Assembly (NCBI GenBank): GCA_021792335.1
Contig: JAJYUW010000002.1
Location: 1-51,664, forward strand
Reading direction: 5' to 3'
DNA: 51,664 bases
From: Pseudomonadota bacterium
GTDB taxonomy: Bacteria > Pseudomonadota > Gammaproteobacteria > Burkholderiales > Sulfuricellaceae
Shown here: piece by piece, positions 45,490 to 51,664 of the stretch
How positions within the stretch are numbered: position 1 is the first letter of the stretch
Layout of the letters: each line of letters starts with the position of its first letter
Made by a program: the position numbers and the translations under genes
The notes under the pieces: model-generated
The model's database searches: none
What the model was told of the DNA's origin: nothing
The model's input: only the letters and a program-made list of their open reading frames with translations

Positions 45490-45501
45490 GAACGATCGTT
45501 C
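45490..45501. promoter_or_regulatory. Operator palindrome 2, upstream of the lexA-like gene
   Basis: This is the second identical GAACGATCGTTC, 32 bp (about three turns) from the first, 16-27 bp before the start codon and so over the likely ribosome site or promoter. Two dimers could bind the same face of the DNA. Confidence 0.75.
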
Positions 45502-45528
45502 GGCAGTCAAGCCCGATCTTGGCTCATC

Positions 45529-46419
45529 TTACTCCCACAGCCATGCGGCGCCGCGCACGCCGCTGGAATCGCCGAAACGGTTGCGCACCAGACGGGTATC
45601 GACCTGGTCTGAAAATACGTAACGCCCCCACAGCCTGGGGATGTTTTCATACAGGCGGCCGATATTGGACATGCCGCCACCCAGCACAATCACATCGGGG
45701 TCCAGGATATTGATGACGTGCGCCAGCGAACGCGCCAGACGGTTCTCGTAGCGTTGCAGCGTCAGTTCGCACAAGGCATCGCCTGCCGCCGCCCGCGCCA
45801 CGATGGCTTCGGGTTCGAGCATTTCGCCCGTATCGTGCCGCTGCAGCTTCGCCATCCCCGGGCCGGAAAGAAAGGTCTCGATGCAGCCATGGCGGCCGCA
45901 GTAGCAAGCGGGACCAGGACGCTCCGCATCTTCCGGCCACGACAGGGGATTGTGCCCCCACTCGCCGGCGATGCCGTTGAGGCCGGTCAGAAGGCGCCCG
46001 TTTACGACGATACCGGCACCGGTGCCGGTACCGATGATCACCCCGAACACCACCGCAGCACCGGCGGCGGCGCCATCCGCAGCTTCCGAAAGTGCGAAGC
46101 AGTTGGCATCGTTGGCGATCCGCACCTCGCGCTTCAGCAAAGCTTCCAGATCCTGGCGTATCGCCTGGCCATTCAGGTGCAGAGAATTGGAATTCATGAG
46201 CCGCCCGGTCACCCTGGAAATGCCGCCCGGCGTTCCGATCCCTACCGTTCCGGAACACCCGAGTTCGGCTTCCGCCTGCCGCATCAAGTCCGCAATCGCC
46301 CGTAAGGTACCGGGATAATCCTGCGGCGTGGACACGCGCCGGCGCAAAACCTCGCCGCCCCTCTCATCCATCGCAATGATCTCGATTTTTGTACCGCCGA
46401 GGTCGATACCCAGCCTCAT
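45529..46419 (-). CDS. ROK family sugar kinase (fructokinase/glucokinase-like)
   Basis: This 296-residue ROK kinase has the N-terminal phosphate motif GIDLGGTKIE, catalytic D104 in ANDANCF, GTGTGAGIV, and the ROK zinc site H156 with C172, C174 and C179 (GHNPLSW, CYCGRHGC). It has no N-terminal helix-turn-helix, so it is an enzyme and not a NagC-type repressor. It resembles Mak of E. coli. AAGGGGAAG precedes ATG 46419. It lies 54 bp upstream of the lexA-like gene in the same direction. Confidence 0.92.
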   Translation of the reverse strand: MRLGIDLGGTKIEIIAMDERGGEVLRRRVSTPQDYPGTLRAIADLMRQAEAELGCSGTVGIGTPGGISRVTGRLMNSNSLHLNGQAIRQDLEALLKREVRIANDANCFALSEAADGAAAGAAVVFGVIIGTGTGAGIVVNGRLLTGLNGIAGEWGHNPLSWPEDAERPGPACYCGRHGCIETFLSGPGMAKLQRHDTGEMLEPEAIVARAAAGDALCELTLQRYENRLARSLAHVINILDPDVIVLGGGMSNIGRLYENIPRLWGRYVFSDQVDTRLVRNRFGDSSGVRGAAWLWE

Positions 46420-46721
46420 CGCCTTCCCCTTCGACTTTATCCTGCAGGGTCAATAAACATGGCGCCCTCAATGACACACGCAACATCCCAGCCTTTGTTA
46501 AGGATTTGCCTTAGACACAATTACTTATTCCGCTTATTTTGGCCTTGCACCCTTCTCGGTAAACTGGCTGTGCGTGTCGAATTAAATAAGGCGGCATTTC
46601 GGAGCACCGGCAAACCTTACGAAATTCAATCGTTGCGCCGATATTGCCGGCGCCACCCTATTGAGCCGAATGGCCAATCTAAATAATAGGATCAGACGAA
46701 TCCAGAAAAAGGAAGGCAATC
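46420..46721. other. Divergent promoter region between the ROK kinase and rpoS
   Basis: About 300 bp without a supported gene. It separates two divergent starts and should hold both promoters. A strong AAAAAGGAAGG ribosome site lies 8 bp before rpoS. I see no nlpD, pcm or surE upstream of rpoS. Confidence 0.45.
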
Positions 46722-47675
46722 ATGTATAAGATAGCCCCTAACACAGTTTATCAGGAAGAAGAGATCCTTCTGGAAGAAGAATCTCCTCAGCAAGCCGAAG
46801 AACTATCCGAACCCCCATCCGAAAAGCTAATCGAGCCTGTTGAATTTCAGGGAGACGTCACGCTCTCCTATCTCAATGAGATCGGCAAGAATGCCCTGTT
46901 GACAGCCGCTGAAGAGTACCGTCTCTCGTGCCTGGTGAGAAAGGGAGATTTCGATGCGCGCCAGCGCATGATCGAGTGCAACCTCCGCCTGGTAGTCAGC
47001 ATCGCCAAGCACTACATCAACCGCGGCTTGGCGCTGCTGGACCTGATCGAGGAAGGCAATCTGGGATTGATCCATGCGCTGGAAAAATTCGACCCGGAAC
47101 GCGGATTCCGTTTTTCCACCTACGCGACCTGGTGGATACGGCAGAACATCGAGCGTGCGATCATGAACCAGTCGCGCACCATCCGCATCCCGGTGCATGT
47201 AATCAGGGAAATGAACACCTGCCTGCAGGCGTTCCGGCACCTTGAATCCCACATGGGCTGCGAGCCCAGCGCCGAAGAAGTTGCACACCTTCTGGACAAG
47301 CCGGTGGACAGTGTACGCTATGTGTTAAACCTGAATGAGCGCATTGCATCACTCGATACGCCTTTGGACATTGACCCGACGCTCACCCTGGGCGATGCGA
47401 TTCCGGACGAGAATTACCAACTACCCGAGGATTGCCTGCACCATGATGAAATCGAGGTGCTGGTGCACAGCTGGCTGAATGAACTGGGCGAGAAACAGCG
47501 TTGTGTAGTGGAGCGCCGTTTCGGTTTGAATGGTTACGAAATCCATACCCTGGAGAAGGTAGCCGATACGCTTGACATTACCCGCGAACGGGTGCGGCAG
47601 ATCCAGGTTGAGGCATTGCAACTTCTGCACCGACATCTCGAACTCAAGGGAATCTCGAAAGATGCTTTGTTCTGA
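46722..47675 (+). CDS. rpoS: RNA polymerase sigma factor RpoS
   Basis: This 317-residue sigma-70-family factor controls the stationary-phase and general stress response. The acidic N-terminal 45 residues are followed by region 1.2 (DVTLSYLNEIG), region 2 (NLRLVVSIAKHYINRGLALLDLIEEGNLGL and FSTYATWWIRQNIERAIMNQSRTIRIPVHV), region 3, and region 4 (ERRFGLNG, then ITRERVRQIQ helix-turn-helix). It is shorter than RpoD and has no 1.1 region, and the SRTIRIPVHV form points to RpoS. The common upstream nlpD gene is missing here. Confidence 0.94.
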   Translation: MYKIAPNTVYQEEEILLEEESPQQAEELSEPPSEKLIEPVEFQGDVTLSYLNEIGKNALLTAAEEYRLSCLVRKGDFDARQRMIECNLRLVVSIAKHYINRGLALLDLIEEGNLGLIHALEKFDPERGFRFSTYATWWIRQNIERAIMNQSRTIRIPVHVIREMNTCLQAFRHLESHMGCEPSAEEVAHLLDKPVDSVRYVLNLNERIASLDTPLDIDPTLTLGDAIPDENYQLPEDCLHHDEIEVLVHSWLNELGEKQRCVVERRFGLNGYEIHTLEKVADTLDITRERVRQIQVEALQLLHRHLELKGISKDALF

Positions 47676-47824
47676 TCGCTACGTTAACGGCTATTGAAAC
47701 CGCCAAGACGCCAATGAATCGGCACTTCGATGCCGCTATGAGTAGGGGCGTCCATTCCATTTATGCTGGGGAGCCTCCCTTGGTAGGCTAGCAATCAGTC
47801 AACATGAAATGCCGCTATCGTAGA

Positions 47825-47861
47825 TCGGGTTTTAACCCGACATGCCGGGCTGAAGCCCGAC
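47825..47861. repeat. Twin-hairpin REP-like repeat
   Basis: TCGGGTTTTAACCCGA (47825-47840) and CGGGCTGAAGCCCG (47846-47859) are two adjacent hairpins separated by a few bases. They lie in the convergent gap between rpoS and the cysteine desulfurase and might help both transcripts end. The same kind of paired palindrome, with a different sequence, is at 14101-14153. Confidence 0.75.
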
Positions 47862-47910
47862 CGGAAATTCAACATGACAGGCTACTAGCCATCGTAATCC
47901 GCAGCGTCCA

Positions 47911-49050
47911 TCAACTGCGCAATTGACTCCACCCAGCGATCAATGCCCGTGCCGCCCGCTCGATGTCGGCTGGCGTGGTGTAAATTCCGACCGACAGGCG
48001 CACCGCGCCGACCGCCCGTAGTGTGCCCGTTTTCATCGCCCCCAGTACACCGCTCACGGCATGGTCGCCGGAATGGCAGGCGGATCCGGTGGAGGCGGCT
48101 ACATCCTGCGCGGCTCCTGCCAGCAGCTCGTGCCCGCTGACATCGGGAAAAGAAATGTTGAGGGTATTGGGCAGACGCGCCTCGTTGTGGCCATTGAGGG
48201 CAAGGCCGGGAATCTCCGCCTGCAACCGTGCGTGCAGTTGGTCGCGCAAGCTCGTCAGATAGGCCTGCAACTTGGGGAGCCGCTTGCGCGCAAGGCTTGC
48301 CGCAACGCCCAGGCCGACAGCGAAAGGCACGTTCTCCGTGCCCGGGCGCAGGCCATGCTCATGGCCGGCACCCACTTGCAGCGGGCTTACAGGCGTGCCG
48401 CTTCGGACATAGAGCGCTCCCACGCCTTTGGGCGCATAGAATTTGTGCCCTGCCAGCGTCAGCAAGTCCACGCCGAGTTTATGCACGTTCAGCGGAATCT
48501 TGCCCGCCGATTGCGCCGCGTCGGTGTGCAGCAGAATGCCCTTGGAGCGCGCAAGCCGGGCGATATCGGCAATAGGCTGGACCGTTCCCACCTCATTGTT
48601 GGCGTGCATGACCGAAATCAAGGCGGTATCGGGCCGTATGGCACGTTCCACCGTGACGGGGCTGACCCGGCCATGCCGGTCAACCGGCAGGATGGTGACT
48701 TCCCAGCCTTCGTTGCGCAACTTGAGGAAGGGCTGCGTCACCGAAGGATGCTCGATGGCGCTGGTGATGAGATGTTTTTTGTTTCCGGCGAGTGCCTGCG
48801 CGACTCCCTGGATGGCCAGATTGTTGGCCTCGGTGGCGCAGCCGGTGAAAACGATCTCCTCTCTCCCGGCGCCGATCAGCGCGGCCACCTCTCCCCTTGC
48901 CTGCTCCACGGCTTGTTTTGCCCTTTGCCCATAAATGTGGGACGAAGAAGGGTTGCCGAAGTGCTCGCGCAGGTAAGGCTCGATGGCGTCCGCCACTTCC
49001 GGCGCCACCGGGGTGGTGGCGTTGTAGTCGAGATAGACCGGATCAGTCAT
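47911..49050 (-). CDS. Cysteine desulfurase (NifS/IscS family)
   Basis: This PLP enzyme takes sulfur from cysteine to form a persulfide and alanine for Fe-S clusters or thio-modification. The 379-residue protein has YLDYNATTPVAPEV at the N terminus, PLP lysine K203 (LAGHKFYAPKG), and the active Cys C325 in ASTGSACHSG. The short SACHSG loop fits group I-like enzymes, but no iscU, iscA or hesB gene follows, so it is not the standard isc operon. It overlaps the upstream glutamine amidotransferase gene by 8 bp. Confidence 0.94.
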   Translation of the reverse strand: MTDPVYLDYNATTPVAPEVADAIEPYLREHFGNPSSSHIYGQRAKQAVEQARGEVAALIGAGREEIVFTGCATEANNLAIQGVAQALAGNKKHLITSAIEHPSVTQPFLKLRNEGWEVTILPVDRHGRVSPVTVERAIRPDTALISVMHANNEVGTVQPIADIARLARSKGILLHTDAAQSAGKIPLNVHKLGVDLLTLAGHKFYAPKGVGALYVRSGTPVSPLQVGAGHEHGLRPGTENVPFAVGLGVAASLARKRLPKLQAYLTSLRDQLHARLQAEIPGLALNGHNEARLPNTLNISFPDVSGHELLAGAAQDVAASTGSACHSGDHAVSGVLGAMKTGTLRAVGAVRLSVGIYTTPADIERAARALIAGWSQLRS

Positions 49051-49828
49051 GCGGACCCGGCGACTTGGCCGGATGACCGAGAGTCAGGATGCGCCCCGCC
49101 ATCCTGCCGAACCGGTAGACTCGCAGTTCACCCGGCTCAAAAAGCATCCAGTTTCCATTCCCGTGCAAGGGCTCCGTGGCAATCATGGCGCTGTCGGCCG
49201 GGGTGCCGTCCGGGTTATTCGTACCGCTTTGTTCCAGGTAATGGAGCCGGTCATGGCCGTACGCGATCAGATACTCACCATCCGACATGAGGAAATTGAA
49301 CTTGCCGTGCGCGGCGATCAGTTCGCTGGCCATCGCCAGGCTTGCAAACGAGGCGGCAGTATTAACCGCATGGGAGTGATGGAAATGCTGGGAAATATGG
49401 CTCAGAAGGTGGCAAAAGGCATATTCCGAATCGGTCTCTCCCGTGGGCAGGCAGATCGGGCTCTCGTTCGCCTGTTCCATCTCCACGATATCGGGCACCA
49501 ACCCATTGTGGGCAAACACCCACCTCCTTCCGCAGCATGCACGCTGAAAAGGATGGGTATTGTTCAGGGTGTTGATGGGCGGGAACTTCGCCTTGCGCAC
49601 ATGCGCGACGATCAGATTCGAGCGCGTGGTTACACACAGGTTTGCAAACAGCTCGCTCTGGTGTGCCGGCAGCGGCTCCTTGTCAAGATGAAACACACCC
49701 TTTTCCCACCGGGCAAGTCCCCATCCGTCCGGGTTATCCGCCGTCAGGCCGCCGCGTAGACGGAATTCACGGAGCGTTCGCTTTGCGGTCACGGGACTGC
49801 TGGCAGACATCCCAAAAAGCTCGCACAT
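49043..49828 (-). CDS. Class II glutamine amidotransferase (YafJ-like)
   Basis: This 261-residue protein starts MCELFGMSA, giving the N-terminal nucleophile Cys (C2) after Met removal. The Ntn-hydrolase pattern continues with NPDGWGLARW, NLIVAHVRKAK, and the HNGLVPDI region. It has only the glutaminase domain, with no synthase partner fused, as in YafJ of E. coli. Its acceptor substrate is unknown. The 8-bp overlap with the cysteine desulfurase gene points to a shared operon. Confidence 0.9.
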   Translation of the reverse strand: MCELFGMSASSPVTAKRTLREFRLRGGLTADNPDGWGLARWEKGVFHLDKEPLPAHQSELFANLCVTTRSNLIVAHVRKAKFPPINTLNNTHPFQRACCGRRWVFAHNGLVPDIVEMEQANESPICLPTGETDSEYAFCHLLSHISQHFHHSHAVNTAASFASLAMASELIAAHGKFNFLMSDGEYLIAYGHDRLHYLEQSGTNNPDGTPADSAMIATEPLHGNGNWMLFEPGELRVYRFGRMAGRILTLGHPAKSPGPHD

Positions 49829-49870
49829 CCTCAGAAAACTCCAGTTCAGCCTTGGTGTTTCTTCAGGCGC

Positions 49871-51040
49871 TCATCCGAGCGCCTGTTCCAGGTCGGCAAT
49901 CAGATCGGCGGCGTCTTCCAGGCCGACGGAGAGCCGCACCATGGTATCGGTAATGCCGCGCCGCGCCCGCTCCTCCGGTGACAGGCCATGATGGGTGGTG
50001 GTCACCGGCATGGTGGCGAGGCTCTCCACCCCGCCCAGGCTGGGCGCGATGGCAAAAAGCCGGAACTTGTCCACTGCCCGCACCGCATCCTCATAGGAGC
50101 CGTTCAGCTCCAGCGTCAGCATGCCGCCGAACCCTTTCATCTGCGCCTTGGCCACGGCGTGGCCGGCAAAGGCGGGCAACCCCGGATAAAACACCCGCGC
50201 CACATTCGGGTGTTTTGTCATCGCTGCGGCCACGGCCTGGGCCGTGGCATTTTGCCGTTCCACCCGCACGGTCAGGGTACGTATGCTGCGCGCGAGCATC
50301 GAAGCCGTATCCGGGGCAATCATGGTGCCCAGATTCTTCCGCCAGTTCCACACCGGCGCCAGCAGATGTTTGGCGCCCATCAAGGCCCCTGCCGTGATGT
50401 CGCTGTGCCCCCCCAGATACTTGGTGGCGCTGTGGATGACGAAGTCCGCGCCGAGCGCGAGCGGGTTCTGGTTCACCGGCGAAGCGAAGGTGCTGTCCAC
50501 CGCCACCAGGGCGCCGTATTCATGCGCAATGCCGCTGATTTTCCGGACATCCAGCACTTCCAGGGTGGGATTGGTCGGCGTCTCGAAAAATACCAGGCTC
50601 GCCCCGGCTTCCAGAAATGCCCTCAACCCGTCCAGCTCGCTGCCGAGCAGGAAGTAGGTGGGGATGTTGAGCTCGGGCAACTGGCTGGCAAGGAGCTCCA
50701 TGGTGCCGCCGTAGGCGTCGCCGATGCAGACGATGCCCTTGCGGCCGTGGGAGAGAAACAACGCCGCCTCGGCGGCCATGCCCGAGCTGAATGCCCAAGC
50801 CGCCTCCGCATCTTCCAGCGCGGCCAGCTTTTCTTCCAGGCTGAAGACGGTGGGGTTGAGGCCATAGCGCGTGTACAGGCTACCCGACTTGCGTCCTTCC
50901 ACCACGTCGAGCAGGTCGGCGGTGGAATCGAACTTGAAGGTGGTGGTGGTGTAGATCGGCGTGTGCGGCGAACCGTGAGCGTCATTCAGCTCTCCGGCAT
51001 GGACGCAACGGGTAGATAGGCCTTTGTTCTTGTCGTTCAT
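49871..51040 (-). CDS. Cystathionine gamma-synthase family PLP enzyme
   Basis: This 389-residue Cys/Met-metabolism PLP enzyme has LSTRCVHAGE at the start, PLP lysine K207 in HSATKYLGGHSD, the YTRYGLNPT substrate loop around 56-64, and SLGGVESLATMPV near the C terminus. Family members include MetB, MetZ, cystathionine gamma-lyase and methionine gamma-lyase, and sequence alone read by eye cannot separate these. It overlaps the small upstream gene by 4 bp (ATGA). Confidence 0.92.
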   Translation of the reverse strand: MNDKNKGLSTRCVHAGELNDAHGSPHTPIYTTTTFKFDSTADLLDVVEGRKSGSLYTRYGLNPTVFSLEEKLAALEDAEAAWAFSSGMAAEAALFLSHGRKGIVCIGDAYGGTMELLASQLPELNIPTYFLLGSELDGLRAFLEAGASLVFFETPTNPTLEVLDVRKISGIAHEYGALVAVDSTFASPVNQNPLALGADFVIHSATKYLGGHSDITAGALMGAKHLLAPVWNWRKNLGTMIAPDTASMLARSIRTLTVRVERQNATAQAVAAAMTKHPNVARVFYPGLPAFAGHAVAKAQMKGFGGMLTLELNGSYEDAVRAVDKFRLFAIAPSLGGVESLATMPVTTTHHGLSPEERARRGITDTMVRLSVGLEDAADLIADLEQALG

Positions 51041-51357
51041 TCAACCTCCTCGAGAAAACATTCCAGAATAGCTTCCAGCCGCGAGGCCAGATCCGGTACA
51101 GCGCTCAAATCCAGCCCGGCGCTCGCCAGTCCGGCACAGATGTCCTCCGGCGACAGGATCACGCCGTCGCCAGGCAACAGCGCAACCCCCTTCACCCGCA
51201 GGGTGGGGGAACCCTCACCGTGCGCGTCGCGACAATCGGTGTGGATGACCCGCATTGCCAACCCGAGACAGGATGATATCTCTTCGGCGTAACGAGCGTA
51301 AAGTGTGCAGCGTCCGCCGGGCGGATGCTGGGACAATATTTCGATCGGTTCAGGCAT
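51037..51357 (-). CDS. Small cysteine-containing protein coupled to the PLP enzyme, unknown
   Basis: This 106-residue acidic protein has three Cys (C17, C30, C42), a C-terminal helical half rich in Leu and Glu, and no signal peptide. I do not recognise the family. GAAAGGAG precedes ATG 51357, and its stop overlaps the start of the cystathionine gamma-synthase-type gene. Given the PLP neighbour, a role in sulfur handling is possible, but that is inference. Confidence 0.6.
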   Translation of the reverse strand: MPEPIEILSQHPPGGRCTLYARYAEEISSCLGLAMRVIHTDCRDAHGEGSPTLRVKGVALLPGDGVILSPEDICAGLASAGLDLSAVPDLASRLEAILECFLEEVE

Positions 51358-51486
51358 GGCACTCCTTTCGTTGCGGACGAACTCGCCCGCATCTACTGGC
51401 AATGACTCGACTATTGCACGCAGTGGAATAAAACAGTAGAAAAGCAAGCAGCTTTTTCACCTCGTTCTCGCAGAAAAAACATCTCC

Positions 51487-51664
51487 TCAGATCACGCTTT
51501 TGATCATGATGTAGGTGGCGACGAACACCAGAAATATGCCGAACCATTTCTTCAGTGCTTCCTGTGAAAAACGGTGCGCTATCCGGGTGCCTGCAAAACT
51601 GCCAATCACTGTTACCGTGGTGAAGGACAGCATGATTGTCCAGTCGATTGGGACTGCCCCCATG
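51487..51664 (-). CDS. C-terminal end of a TauE/SafE (TSUP) family permease, partial
   Basis: The last 59 residues are visible on the minus strand; the gene begins outside the window. The pattern of DWTIMLSFTTVTVIGSFAGTRIAHRFSQ, then LKKWFGIFLVFVATYIMIKS, is the typical C-terminal repeat end of TSUP (TauE/SafE) permeases, which export sulfite, sulfoacetate or related anions. The sulfur-related gene neighbours fit this, but the substrate cannot be told. Confidence 0.72.
   Translation of the reverse strand, partial: MGAVPIDWTIMLSFTTVTVIGSFAGTRIAHRFSQEALKKWFGIFLVFVATYIMIKSVI

Noticed and set aside
48061-49290. 409-codon open frame on the plus strand over the cysteine desulfurase
   Set aside because: It is antisense to two well-supported genes and has no domain features.

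Overview
The window reads as ordinary chromosome of a free-living proteobacterium, most likely a betaproteobacterium (inference). The reasons are a lolA-rarA pair, a typical rpoS, a proteobacterial HtpX, an HME-RND metal efflux operon with its own PII-like gene, archease-rtcB, high GC coding, and many short palindromic repeats between genes. Genes are densely packed with many ATGA or GTGA overlaps. There is no phage module, no CRISPR array, no rRNA operon and no complete tRNA.

Region 1 (1-14.1 kb, plus strand) is an envelope and metal stress block: a YqhA-like membrane protein (partial), htpX, an RND efflux trio (czcC-czcB-czcA type), a small PII-like regulator, a TerC-family transporter, an AI-2E-family permease, a CBS-pair protein, a fragment of a second htpX, a PsiE-like protein and a P-type cation ATPase. 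Region 2 (14.1-22.4 kb) has a transposon-like inverted-repeat element, a ceramidase-family membrane protein, rarA and lolA (minus strand), a conserved protein of unknown function, an FmdE-like protein with an unknown partner, a cluster of DnaA-box-like sites, and the NAD salvage pair pncA-pncB.

Region 3 (22.4-28.8 kb) is accessory in character: a small ORF coupled to a class II Fic protein, a low-molecular-weight tyrosine phosphatase, and an AT-richer gene for a 1217-residue AlbA_2/Schlafen-type plus STAND-like plus TPR protein, probably a phage-defence gene. Region 4 (29.1-34.8 kb, minus strand) is an unusual operon: an unknown protein, a ThDP enzyme of the acetolactate-synthase fold, a large GT-A glycosyltransferase-like protein and a CapK/phenylacetate-CoA-ligase-like adenylating enzyme. 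I cannot match this combination to a described pathway. It and the STAND gene are the best candidates for something new.

Region 5 (34.9-41.6 kb) holds a MYG1-family protein, small ORFs, a GGDEF-EAL sensor, an alpha/beta hydrolase, a truncated kup remnant, an orphan CheR methyltransferase and a dodecin. Region 6 (41.9-51.7 kb) holds the RNA-repair operon archease-rtcB-DUF72, a LexA/UmuD-like repressor with two identical palindromic operators at its start codon, a ROK sugar kinase, rpoS, a cysteine desulfurase-glutamine amidotransferase pair, a cystathionine gamma-synthase-type PLP enzyme with a small unknown partner, and the end of a TauE/SafE-family permease.

All assignments come from reading the sequence by eye against remembered family motifs; no search was run.
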